Origin: Chondrilla cf. caribensis
Lineage: Eukaryota; Porifera; Demospongiae; Chondrillida; Chondrillidae
Direction of reading: 5' to 3'
DNA: 64,000 nt
Assembly: GCA_964020155.1 (NCBI GenBank)
Contig: OZ026555.1
Coordinates: 42,501-106,500 of the forward strand
Shown here: positions 14,101 to 25,235 of the stretch, one piece after another
Layout of the letters: the number at the start of each line of letters is the position of its first letter
Numbering within the stretch: the stretch's first letter is position 1
Program-made: the position numbers and the translations under genes
Notes under the pieces: generated by a model
What the model was told of the DNA's origin: nothing
What the model saw: the letters and a program-made list of their open reading frames with translations, nothing else
Database searches by the model: none

Positions 14101-15959
14101 AGTGGACCAGGGTAGTGGACCAGGTTAGTGGACCAGGGTAGTGGACCAGGGTAGTGGACCAGGTCAGAGGAGTGGGCAACACAGGTCAGTAAACTTGAGA
14201 ACACAAGTAAGTAGAAACACATATGTACCTCAAATGGGACAGCTCCCGATGGAGAGCGACTCTCACACCAAGTAGTGATGTATATTTCTTAGATTCTGCA
14301 TTTTAAGATAACCAGTTAGAATAACGTCAGACTTGGCAAACACAGGAGCCCTTCGCACACAGGTACCTGATGTCTGGAGGACAGATTTGATGAACAGCTG
14401 AAGAAATGATTGCAGAGCAGTGGCAATGCCCTTGTACACAATACCGAGTACCAAGAGAGCGTGCACTGACTGCTCCAAGCGTAGGTAGAATGTACCCATT
14501 TCTGCAAAATAGTTCAGAATCCGTCCACAGGCCTCATAACTGGTACCCACAACATACAATCCTCTGGTGGGCTGGAACGCAGTGGTCTCCTGTGCAGTGG
14601 GCAAGAAGGGATGATAACATGTAGGCACACACACACGTCTTCCCTCAGCAGCCACACACCTCATCCAGGGTGTAGTGGGCCGAGGGGGTACCATGGAGAA
14701 CACAGTAGGTGGACTGTACCAGCTGGTTCATTGTACACAGTGTGGTGAGAGGTGGGGAAACCCCTGCCAGGGAGAGAAGGCCTCTCATGTACACTTTATG
14801 GACCAAGTCAAAAGCTCCCGGCCCCGCCTCCGTGAGGTAGGGAAGAGATCTGAACAATTGTCACATGACAAACACACGTATACTATGTGACAGCCATGTG
14901 ATACGCATTGAAGGAACAGACCTCTCAGAGGTGATGGACGTGTATGCTTGTTGTGGAGGTTCTGATAGGTCAAGCTGGGACCACACAGACGACCAGGAGT
15001 CATTTGAGCAGGTTGTGTCGTCTTCAGAGTGACCTATGCCACTATCAGACAAATCAATGGGGTCAGCAAGGTCAGTCTGTTGCTGTACTGGAGCAAGGGC
15101 AGATCCCTCGGAGAATATAGAGTCTCCTCTTGGCCTGTACGAGGTAGGAGCATGCGGGAAGGAATACCCCTCGACGTACTGCGGCAGAGATAGCACAAAG
15201 CAGCTGTCAATTGCTGTGCGGCGTGAGAGGGCACTCAGTAAAGTCGTAGTCTTCCTCTCCTTTGCCTAAACAAGGAAGGGTTAACACCACTGGCAACACA
15301 GAGACTTGAGATGGAGCATACACTCACGTGATACCATCCATTGAAGCCTGTTCCTGGTTCACACGATAAAACAGATCTACCGTGTTCTCTACATCTCTGT
15401 GACAATTCTAACATTTTCTTCAAATTCATCTCAAGAGTTTCAGAAAGAGTGACTGGCTTAGGTTCAAAGGTCAGAGAGTTGGACAGCTTGTAGAGCAGAT
15501 ACAGGACACTCTCCTTCCATCCCATATCTACAGTGTTAGCAACACAGACGCATGTACCAGTGGTTGAACATGTTAGTAAATAATCAATTTACCGGAGAGA
15601 GTGAGTGTGTTCAAAGCCTTATCCAGCTGCCTCCCTTGCTCCTCTCTGCCCGATGTCCTGAGTACATAAACTACTCCAAAACACCTATCAATCGAGCTCA
15701 TCCCATGATCTAAGCTTTTCCTATACAATGGGAACCACTGGTACCGTCTGAAGAGAATTATCTCATAAGCAATCTTCAGTGCTTTTCTGGAAAAGTTTCT
15801 CTTCTTTATTTTTTCTACTGCCAACAAAGGAACAGGACGAGGTAGCGCACACAATTCGAATGAAAGATCACCTCGTAAGTTTAATGAAATAAGTTCGTCA
15901 TAGATTCCTTCTCCCAACAACAGGATCAATTCCCTTACATCTTCCAGTTGGCGCGCCAT
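8139..15959 (-). CDS. TUBGCP6: Gamma-tubulin complex component 6
   Basis: Core subunit of the gamma-tubulin ring complex, which nucleates microtubules at centrosomes. The N-terminal exon (15590-15959) begins at ATG 15959 (MARQLEDVRELILL). A central block has the motif LPYLTEAGPGAFD (14800-14850), the same motif found in vertebrate GCP6, followed by the GRIP1 region (14263-14590). A charged linker at 10790-10965 (AYYEQLTFEAEKRERRA) is the GCP6 linker. The GRIP2 region follows: LLLEDGEFGHTLSNGLFEEL (9420-9480), GDTVHASRLSFGLKYIP (9250-9310), the VDWPCNIAI block (9110-9160), MQHFVTVVQGYMANQ (8725-8775) and a last exon VVTKLVQRGYQPHLEDLLLR (8170-8230) ending NYNGFFTQ-stop at 8139. The central low-complexity part differs from vertebrates and is replaced by a seven-residue TPPPDTK array. 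Introns hold several minisatellites, one of 1.6 kb. Exon boundaries are approximate. Confidence 0.93.
9783..9880. repeat. ACC/AAC trinucleotide tract, TUBGCP6 intron
   Basis: Mixed (ACC)n and (AAC)n with 15- and 18-bp higher periodicity. Confidence 0.85.
10278..10515 (-). repeat. 21-bp coding repeat in TUBGCP6
   Basis: About 11 copies of a 21-bp unit encoding TPPPDTK/TPPPDGK/TPPPDLK on the minus strand. Sits in the disordered central part, where vertebrate GCP6 also carries an unrelated repeat array. Confidence 0.88.
11037..11135. repeat. 30-bp minisatellite, TUBGCP6 intron
   Basis: About 3.5 copies of CACAGACAACTGGTATTTAG followed by GCCCC. Confidence 0.8.
12593..14163. repeat. 13-bp minisatellite, about 121 copies, TUBGCP6 intron
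   Basis: The unit is GTTAGTGGACCAG with variants GTTAGGGGACCAG, GCTAGTGGACCAG, GTCAGTGGACCAG and late GGTAGTGGACCAG. Between 13600 and 13800 the GTCAG variant recurs every 52 bp (13617, 13669, 13721, 13773), a four-unit higher-order repeat. In the TUBGCP6 transcript the unit reads CTGGTCCACTAAC. Confidence 0.97.
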
Positions 15960-16044
15960 TTTTGTGTTCACGTGACCATCCTAAGGAGCAAAAATGGTTG
16001 CCAAAGTCATAGTATAGTACTGAAGTAAACAAAGACTATTTGTC
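15960..16044. promoter_or_regulatory. Bidirectional promoter TUBGCP6 / RBSN
   Basis: 85 bp between divergent start codons. Holds TCACGTGACCATC at 15968-15980, the same 13-mer as upstream of GTF3C1; it sits 8 bp from the TUBGCP6 ATG. No TATA box. Confidence 0.65.
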
Positions 16045-17507
16045 ATGGAGATAGCATCTGGTGGTGTTGTGATCGAAGGGCACATTTGCCCTAACTGCAA
16101 GAAGCTTTGTGATGGGATAAATGACCTCCAGAAGCATTTTGAACAATGCGACAGTACAAACAAGATCGACTCTTGGAAAAAGAATGTCTCCAATATGATT
16201 GGAAAGGCCAAGAACCGCATCAAGGCGACGGTAAACATCTCGGAACACCACCCGTCTCCTGTAGTATCCTCTTTGGAAGAGGACACAGAGCCCCTTGTGG
16301 TCACCAACGTCGTAGGTTGGAACAGATTTGAAGGAGAAAATGTGATGGGAACAGTGACCAAGTTGACGAATGAGTTCCTGGACATGCGCGGGTCGCACAT
16401 CATCCGCGTTAACGAGCGAGTGTGCACACGGATAAAGAACATGCATAAGGTACGTATGTCCTGTTAGTTGGCCATGTATGCAGATCTACATCAACTCTGC
16501 CTGTCTGCTACATTAGCTGTTTGATGTGTTATCAAAAGAAAGGATTTCCAGTCCAAAGAAGCTGAAAGGTATGTGTATGATGGGAAGCCCATCATTTGCA
16601 GAGGTACTGAAGAATCTCTCCATCAACATGATCGTAGATGGTGGTCATTTTGATGGTAATGGAGATAGTATTTATGATAATGTGATTATATTGATGGTAG
16701 TGTGGTGATGTTGATGGTAGTGTGGTGATGTTGATGGTGAACTAATCATTTTATCCCAATCACCACTAGCTACAGAGAAAGGAGCTGTAAAGTGGATTGA
16801 TGACAAAGATGTCCGCTACTGCCGGACCTGTTGCCGTGGTTTCGGGTTGAAGAGGCGTCGACATCACTGTCGCGTGTGTGGTGGGATTATGTGCAAGACC
16901 TGCTCATACCACCTCCCGTACAGAGACGCTGGTAGGTGTACAGTCTCTCCTTCTGTTTACCTCATGCACAAGAGCCGTGTGTCTTGCAACTCCAGCTGTT
17001 GTCATTGGTCACAAGTTGGGGGTGAGGGTGAGGGTGCCCCAGCCGGGTCTATTGAGGAAGAAGAAGCATCCCAAATCCCCAGAAGATGATGAAGACCCTG
17101 AAGATGAGGATAGCTTTCTTGTTTGTATGGAGTGTGATATTTTATTGAGGAAGTGAGTCCATTGATGCCTTCCCTTGTGGTGCACATATCCACTTATCAC
17201 AAGTGACACCTATTGTTGGTCTAGTGGAGTGGTGTATACCAAGTCTGCTGGCTTCAGAGTGGCCTGTAACCTGTGTATGGTCACTCTATTGTGCATTGGG
17301 CCTCCGTGTCCTGTGTGGTGTGCTGATTTGTCAGCAGAGACATATTTGGTGATCCTGTAACACTACAATACTTGCTTTCATTGCATCCCTTGATAGGCAG
17401 CTAATGGTGGCCAGAGAAGCCATGGAAGTACCTCCCCCAGTGGTCAGACTTCACTCTGTGAGTAGCTGTGTGCCAATGACTGCAGTCAACCGGCAGCTCT
17501 CTGTGTG

Positions 17508-17554
<47 letters not shown>

Positions 17555-18768
17555 AGTATACTAGCATATATGCACTGTTGTTTCCTTCCCAAACTACTAG
17601 CATATGCTTGAAGTGCGAGACGAAATCAACTCTTTAAAACCAAATTATTTGCGTATTTGTGAATCTCTTATGTAAGTTGAACTGCCTTATCTACATCTCT
17701 CCACTACTGACACACCTCCACTGCTAGCACACCACTACTAGCACGCTACTACTAGCACACCTCCACTACTGACAACTCCACTACTGACACACCTCCACTA
17801 CTGACACACCTCCACTACTAGTACACTACTACTAGCATACCTCCACTACTGACAACTCCACTACTGACACACCTCCACTACTGACACACCTCCACTACTG
17901 ACACACCTCCACTACTGACACACCTCCACTGCTGACACACCTCTACTGCTAGCACACACCCACTACTGCCACACCTTTGCTACTGACCACTCCTCCACTG
18001 CTGACACACCTCCACTGCTAGCACACATCCACTACTAACCCTAACCCCCACTACTGACCCCACTTCCTCATAGTGCGGGAGAAACCACTTTTAATCTGGA
18101 CAGGGCTCAAGTGGAGAGGGTTAGGATAGTCAAAGCTTGTGAAAGGTTTGATGGGATTAGGTGCGCATGTCTTGTGTTTGCTTCCTTGACATTTGCTGAC
18201 CCATGCTCTATTTCTGTTCACTAGTAAACGGATTCTCTCGCTGTGTGATGCTCCAGGAAAGACACCCATTACTCCTAGGGAAGAACGGTTGTACAAGAAC
18301 ATCCGCCAGTCGGCAGCTGTGTTCCTACAAGCAAACATGATCTGCTTGCAACCTCTGCCTCAGCCAGAGGAGTTGCAGGAGATGCGAAAGGCCAGGGAAA
18401 GGGAGAGACTAGAAGCAGAGAGAAGAGAAGCAGAGCGGAGGAGAGAGCGCAAAGAGGCTGCTTTGAAGCAGAAGATGCAATCTACCATGTATGTAGACGG
18501 GGATGTATCACTCGGCTCTGAGCCTCCTGGTCAGGACAGAGCCAGGAGGAGGGGAGAATCCGGTAGTGTGGCATGGATTCCTGAGTCAAACCCTGTAATT
18601 AAAGAGGAGAATGATCCCTTCCTGCTCCAGTACCAGCGTCTGGTGGGCTACATCGAGCAAGCTCACAAAGCAAACCGATTGGATGAAGTGGAAGCACTGG
18701 AGGTCTCCCTACGGCAAATTGAAAGAGAAATTATAGAGAGAAAGTATCAAACACTTGACAGAAATTAG
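16045..18768 (+). CDS. RBSN: Rabenosyn-5 (FYVE finger Rab effector)
   Basis: Endosomal effector that binds PI3P through a FYVE domain and Rab4/Rab5 through helical Rab-binding segments, acting in early endosome fusion and recycling. Exon 1 (ATG 16045) encodes an N-terminal zinc finger CPNCKKL...H....C, whose last ligand is Cys rather than the usual His. A short exon follows at about 16511-16567. The FYVE domain starts at about 16770 with WIDDKDVRYCRTC and the hallmark RRRHHCRVCG, then a basic/acidic insert and LVCMECDILLRK to 17155. A further exon is at 17398-17458, and the last exon runs from about 18226 to the stop at 18768. That exon has a long ERERLEAERREAERRRER helix and ends with DPFLLQYQRLVGYIEQAHK...LDEVEALE, the Rab-binding hairpin. 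Single C-terminal Rab-binding hairpin; shorter than the vertebrate protein, with no obvious NPF repeats. Divergent from TUBGCP6 with 85 bp between start codons. Confidence 0.92.
17690..18050. repeat. Irregular CTCCACTACTGACACAC repeat, RBSN intron
   Basis: Around 20 degenerate 16-18-bp units with CTACTGACA or CTACTAGCA cores. The long intron separates the FYVE-proximal exons from the C-terminal exon. Confidence 0.85.
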
Positions 18769-19677
18769 TGTTTGTTGTCAGTTATTTTTTGAGCTCAATT
18801 ACATTCACTTACCGTAGTGCGTGTGTATGTATCCTTGTGTAGTGGTTGTCTTCAGATGTCTGTGATTGTGTTTGTTCTACCGACTACAGGTTTGTCTGTG
18901 GATTGAACTGACAACCCAAAATACCATGATGTCCTAAATATTATGATGAAATTAATATAATATTGCATCATTTAATGATCTACGCATGTCCCAATATTAA
19001 CATCTAGCTATATGGAGCTCATATAACCTCAGCTATCAATCATTCAGTGATCCATGTTCCAGTCGTACATCATTCAATAGCACATCAGATGTAGGATCAC
19101 CCACTCAGTCTACATCGTGTTGCGTCATTGTCGGGACCAGCAAGTCTCGGAACAATCTCATTACTGAAAGTGGATTAGCATGAGCTAAGACCCCTGATGG
19201 CTGCCTATTCACCCCGTCCCACACACAGTTAACAAGATAAAGTCTTGATTGACCTCAATGATGTTAGACAGGAACAGTGAACACGGTGTTTGTCCTAGTG
19301 AATGAGAGGAAGCCACTGGTGGAGGACCACAAGTGAATGAGTCAATGCAGAAGTAATAAAGTTACTCGAAGACCCCTTGAGTGACTATTGTTACATAGTA
19401 ACGCAATTTACTACCGACAACTTCCATCTCGGGACCGTCACACATTGGAAAGGTTTCCGAATACAAGTACCTAGAGGAAGAATTTGTGTAAACAGTGAAA
19501 AAACGTCTTTCAGCATTCGACAGGAAGTCATTATCTTCTGAAGCGCATGTGATCACGTGAGATATCAGGACGCAGGATGTTGCGCACAAATGAAATGGCT
19601 TCCAGAACTGTTATAAGAGCAAGCGGAGTGCGGCGGGAATCAGCGTGGATCTCAGCAGTACCAGACCAGAAGCTACC
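18769..19677. other. Intergenic, RBSN 3' side and peroxidase upstream region
   Basis: About 900 bp with no exon seen. It contains TCACGTGA at 19553-19560, 118 bp before the peroxidase ATG, and a possible 5' untranslated stretch rich in purines. No repeats. Confidence 0.6.
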
Positions 19678-22444
19678 ATGGACTCGAAGCGGGCCACTCT
19701 GTCAGTCGTGTTATTGTGCGTGACTGTTGTTACACTTGGACAAGGTGAGCAGAGCACGTACACCAGTCGCTAGCTGGTCATCACAGGTTGAGAGATTGTT
19801 CTGGTGCAAATATTATTGATAACACTAACAAAATTTCAGTAAAGTACCTTCAAGTAACGTGTGTTCTTGTTATACACATTAGACTATTGATCTTATTATT
19901 AGTATTATCGTGATGATTGAGCTGTTTTACTCTCCTTGACTTACAGATTTCGGCGACTTCTTCAGTAACCCTACTAACGTTCGAAATGTCATAAATGAAG
20001 CTCGAACCATCATGGACAGAGCCAGAGCAATGAGGCAAAAGATGGAAGAAGCCCCTATAGACTACAATAAACTGTCTGCAAACATTGTATTCCGAAGATT
20101 CTTTAAGAGAGACTGCACAGGAGCTAGAGAAATTGCAGACAGTAGGAAGATGTTGGAGATCATGGTTGAACGGATTGATCGTGCACGTGGTTGGACTGGA
20201 CGTCCTGGGGAAGGCATTCCTACCGAAGTGATGAATGAACTGATGGAAGCGTCCCTGTGCAACGTGGCTCCCCCTATCTGTGACCCCAATGTGATGTACC
20301 GGTCCATTAATGGTACATGCAACGACCTGGGAAATCCCCTGGAGGGAGCTGCCTTCAGCTCTTTCCGAAGACTATTGCCTGCTAATTATGAGGACGGACT
20401 CCAACAGCCAGAAGGGTTCGAGCAGGCATTTAGCCTCAGTAATCCCCAACCCTTCGACCCACCACGGCCATCAGCTAGGTTAATCAGCCAGCAAATCATC
20501 CGGGATTTACCCGACGATCAACCCGATGCTACTCTGATGCTGATGCAATGGGGACAGTTCATTGATCACGATTTTGCCTACCTCATTGAGGCTAGTGTGC
20601 TGGAACCCGAAGAGGAGGAGTGTGAGGGGTGTGACCCCATTGGAGAGTGTATTCCCATTCAAGTTAGAGATGATGACCCTGATTTTGGTCTCAACACGCC
20701 AAATCGTGCCAATTGTCTTCGCTTTGAAAGAGCAGCTGCAGTTTGTAGGCCACGCATACCTGGAATATTCAACCCGCGTGAACAGCTCAATCAAATCACA
20801 AGTTGGCTGGATGCGTCCATGGTGTACGGCTCTCTTGATGAGGAACAACCGTTGCTGAGAGAGTTTCGAGGGGGTCGTCTTCTTGAAACACTTATATCAG
20901 TTAATGGGCGTAACCAACGTTTCATGCCTCTGGACCCTGCTCCAAGGATGCCTTGCCTGCCTCCTCGACCATGTTTCAGAGGTGGAGATCTTCGGGCCAA
21001 CGAGCAGCAGGGTTTGACAGCCATGCACACCATTTGGGTGCGTTACCATAACAACCTTGTCCGCAGACTGGCACAACTCAATCCAAGTTGGGACGATGAG
21101 AGGTTATTTCAGGAAACGAGAAAGATTGTATATGCCGTAGTAGAGGCCATCACATTCAATGCCTACCTTCCCCGAATGCTTGGTAGAGAATTTTTCGATA
21201 CTCATATTGGACCATATAGAGGGTATAACCCTGCATTTGATGGCGACCTCGTAAATTCTTTTGGTGCAGCAGCTTACCGTATTGGTCACAGTCAAGTCCA
21301 GCCCTTCCTACAGAGGTTGGATGCAAATGGACAGAGTATCCTTGAAGGTCCATTGAGTTTGGAATTAGCCTTCTTCAACCCAGATGAACTCATCAGAGGA
21401 GGAGGAGTGGAGCCTTTGACGAGAGGACTTTTGGCATCCCAGTCTCGGAAATTGGATGAGTTTGTGACCAGATTCCTAACAACTAGACTGTTTGCTCAGA
21501 GTAGTGAAGATAGAATTGGAATGGATCTTGTTGCCCTTAACATCCAAAGATCACGTGACCACGGTATCCCACCATATGGGGTCTTCAGGACCTTCTGTAG
21601 GAATCAACTGGGCCTATTTGGGCAGTTTGCCAATACTAAAACACGGGATCTATTTGTAAAACTGTACGGCTCTGAGGATGATGTGGACCTGTGGCCGGCT
21701 GGAGTAGCTGAAATACCAGTTCCTGGGGGCATTTTGGGACCAACGTTTGCTTGTATTTGGGTCTTCACCTTCCTAGGAATGCGAGAAGGAGACAGATTTT
21801 GGTATGAAAATCCCGGGGTCTTCACACCAGCGCAGTTAGCAAACATTCAGGATAGTGGTACTCTGTCAAGTGTGATTTGCAATGCATCTCCTGACATTGG
21901 AAATATACAGAAAGATGCGTTCAGTGCCAGTGATCCTAAGGTGGACTGTAGTCTGATACCCCAGATAGACCTCCGATTGTGGGCTGAGGGGTCAACCACA
22001 AAACCCCCACCCTCAGGTGAAGAAAAATGTTGGTTCAAGGTGCAAACAATTGGTCCGACCACTCGTCGCTCAGTTGTCAGGTCTCTCTATCGCTATTCAA
22101 ATGATGCCTACAGTTGGGAGAAGGGAGAGCAGAAGCCAACGGAACCTGCTGGAGCAACAACTCAAGCTGCTTGTGTACGATTCATCTGTCCCACTACAGA
22201 TTCACCCGTCATTGTGGCTGTCCAGGCAGTATCAGACACACCAGTCATAAGAGAGACTGTCATTGGAGACCTTCCGCGTGACAGAGCAGCACAAATAGAC
22301 GTCTACAAAGCTGAAGTTCCCCAGAGATATGGCACCCAGTTCGGTATTTATGAGAGTTTGGAAGAATGCGAAAGAGGAGGGGGCTCCTTGCGCCCTGGAA
22401 CCATGAATCCATTTGGTGGAATTGGAGTCAGTTATCGATTTTGA
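19678..22444 (+). CDS. Secreted animal haem peroxidase (peroxinectin/peroxidasin catalytic type)
   Basis: Two exons: 19678-19744 encodes a signal peptide (MDSKRATLSVVLLCVTVVTLGQ) and 19947-22444 the rest, giving about 854 residues. The catalytic domain covers roughly residues 115-685. Visible haem-site residues: MQWGQFIDHDF with Asp229 and distal His230; GDLRANE with catalytic Arg372 and Glu375; proximal His470 in AYRIGHSQV; and the family signature LNIQRSRDHGIPPYG. These match the cyclo-oxygenase/myeloperoxidase superfamily, which oxidises halides or phenolic substrates with hydrogen peroxide. There are no LRR, Ig or VWC domains, so it is not a full peroxidasin. A C-terminal extension of about 140 residues starting KCWFKVQTIGP is not recognised. 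It is one of the few genes here with a long uninterrupted exon and no tandem repeats. Likely extracellular; substrate unknown. Confidence 0.93.
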
Positions 22445-22690
22445 GCTGTATCAACACTATTATTACCTCGCCACCATCACCGTTACTTTAACATTGCTAT
22501 TTCTAGTTCTGTATAGGCTCTTCAATATCATCAGCTCATCTAATGTTAATCTAGTCTTCACTGTATCATAAAGCATTACCAAAGTTTGTGAATTAATAAT
22601 TAGCAAGGTGACGTGGCGTGATATTATAGTAATCCAAACCGGCACAAAGTGCTCTTTAGAACTGAAACGAGGCGTGTACATTGCATAGGT
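22445..22690. other. Intergenic, peroxidase 3' side
   Basis: AT-rich and non-coding; no recognised element apart from the 48-bp duplication that follows. Confidence 0.55.
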
Positions 22691-22787
22691 GTACCACAGA
22701 GTAGGCCATACTGTACTGTACCGTAAGACTATTCGATTGTACCACAGAATAGGCCATACTGTACTGTATCGTAAGACTATTCGATTG
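22691..22787. repeat. 48-bp direct duplication upstream of saccharopine dehydrogenase
   Basis: Two copies in tandem of a 48-bp segment beginning GTACCACAGA and ending ATTCGATT, differing at two or three bases, 33 bp before the start codon. Confidence 0.9.
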
Positions 22788-22819
22788 GTGTTGGATCGGA
22801 ACTTTGCCTGATCCAGATA

Positions 22820-24576
22820 ATGCCGCGGGCAGTTGGAACAATCGGTTCAATATTACTCGAAACTATCCGACTGAGTCGCAAGCGATTCCTGTCTTGTTCT
22901 CGCCCTCTCCTAGTCCGTGCTCCTCCTTTCTCCCCAATGGATAAGAGGGTCCTGGTGATAGGGTCGGGGCACGTGTCAGGACCAGTCATAGAGTACCTTG
23001 CGCAGAACACTATGTACAGCGTAGACGTTGGTTAGTAGACCTCAAGTGACTGAAAGGCGTTGCTGTATTTACTCGTGTAATTTCTATTCTGTGACCATGC
23101 GTCAGTTATGTTTGTGTGTTGTAGGAACAAACGTCCCCGCAGAGGGACAAACGCTGCTGGAGCAACTCAAACCAAAGGTTAAGCGTAAGATCCCATTGTT
23201 GGAAGTCAACGTCATGGACGAGGACAGTCTGAGTCGAACGATCAGTAAATATGATCTTTGTATAAGGTTTGTGCTGGGTGGACCGGAGGAAGTCACCATG
23301 ACAACAGAGATGAGTAGTGTCTTGTTCCTAGCCATGATGACTGTTATTACTATGGTGATTTTAATACAGACCGAACTTGATTATCCGTCTAGGGTTATGG
23401 ATTTGAGTGTACACACACTAAGTTAATCATAGATATATATCAGATTCACAACGATTATCACATATATGCCACTCATGTACGATTCATGTACTTCATGTTT
23501 AAGTTTTCTGTCAGTTCTTCACTCAGCCTGTCAGATCCATAAGATTTGCATACAGGACACCTCCAGTCCTTTCCAAGTTTCCTTTTTCCTTTGCATCCAA
23601 CGCTCCACCATCCAATGCTCCACCGTCCAATGCTCCACCATCCAATGCTCCACCATCCAATGCTCCACCATCCAATGCTCCACCATCCAATGCTCCACCA
23701 TTCAATGTTCCACCATCCAATGCTCCACCATCCAATGCTCCACCATCCAATGCTCCACCATCCAATGCTCCACCATCCAATGCTTCACCATCCAATGCTC
23801 CACCATCCAATACTTCACCATCCGATGCTCCACCATCCAATGCTTCACCATCCAATGCTCCACCATCCAATGCTCCACCATCCAATGCTCCACCATCCAA
23901 TGCTCCACCATCCAATGCTCCACCATCCAATGCTCCACCATTCAATGTTCCACCATCCAATGCTCCACCATCCAATGCTCCACCATCCAATGCTCCACCA
24001 TCCAATGCTCCACCATCCAATGCTCCACCATCCAATGCTCCACCATCCAATGCTCCACCATCCAATGCTCCACCATCCAATGCTCCACCATCCAATGCTC
24101 CACCATCCAATGCTCCATGCACCATACCCTTGAAACATCCAGTGAGCACGTGCTGCTGGTCTTGTTTCTACAGCCTGGTACCAAACCGTTTCCATGTCAA
24201 CGTATTGAAACAGTGCATAGACCACAAGGTCCACCTGGTGACACCCAGCTACTCCAATCCAGAGTTTGAGCAGGTATCAGCAGCTGCCAAGGACAGAGGT
24301 GTTGTGGTGTTCTGTGAACAGGGATTGGATCCTGGTATCGACCACATGTTGGCTATGGAGTGTATCGACCACGCCCATTCAACGGGAGGTGAAGTAAGAG
24401 GGTGTGGTTCAGAGTTTGTTATGGACAATGAATCTAATAATTATGACTTTGGTAGATTGTGTCGTTCGTGTCGTACTGTGGAGGTGTGCCTGCACCCGAG
24501 AACAGAGACAATCCTTTGGGATACAAGTTTAGGTGTGTACAATGTGCATATTGTGTGTGCCTGTGTGCCTGTGCGT

Positions 24577-24642
<66 letters not shown>

Positions 24643-25173
24643 GTGTGTTGGGGATTGGTGAGCAGGCTGTCTTATAATGGCTTGTATGTTTATTTTGTTG
24701 TCCAGTTGGAGTCCCAGAGGAGTGCTAATGAATGCTATTAACCCCGCTAGGTATCTTCATGATGGAGAGGTATGTATGTATGGTATGTGTGTATATGTGC
24801 CTGTTGCGTTACTGACCCTACTTTCTTCAATGAGGTTGTAGAGGTTCCTGCTGGTGGGGACCTTATGAAATGTGCTAAACCAGTCACAGCCTGTGGAAAC
24901 CAGTTTGAAGGCATTCCAAACAGAGACTCAATAAAGTACCGTTCGGTGTACAACATCCCATCTGTGGAGACATTGCTCAGAGGAAGCCTCAGGTACCAGG
25001 TGCGTCTGAACATGACATGTACCACCTGGGCCATCTCAGGTGGTCCTACCTCCTTGTCGGTGTGTAGGGGTATGCTGATGTGCTTCATGGCCTGCAACAG
25101 TTAGGGCTGATTGATGGAGACGACCACCCTAGACTACAGGAAGATTCAGCTGATGTTACTTGGGTGAGTTGTG

Positions 25174-25235
<62 letters not shown>

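Noticed and set aside
12593..14163. Internal telomere repeat or CRISPR-like array
   Set aside because: TTAGGG occurs only within one 13-bp variant, not as a hexamer array; there are no unique spacers between units, so it is a minisatellite.
23466..24269. Reading frames of CSTIQ, HHPML and GALDG repeats
   Set aside because: Artefacts of a 15-bp array in an intron; true exons flank it.
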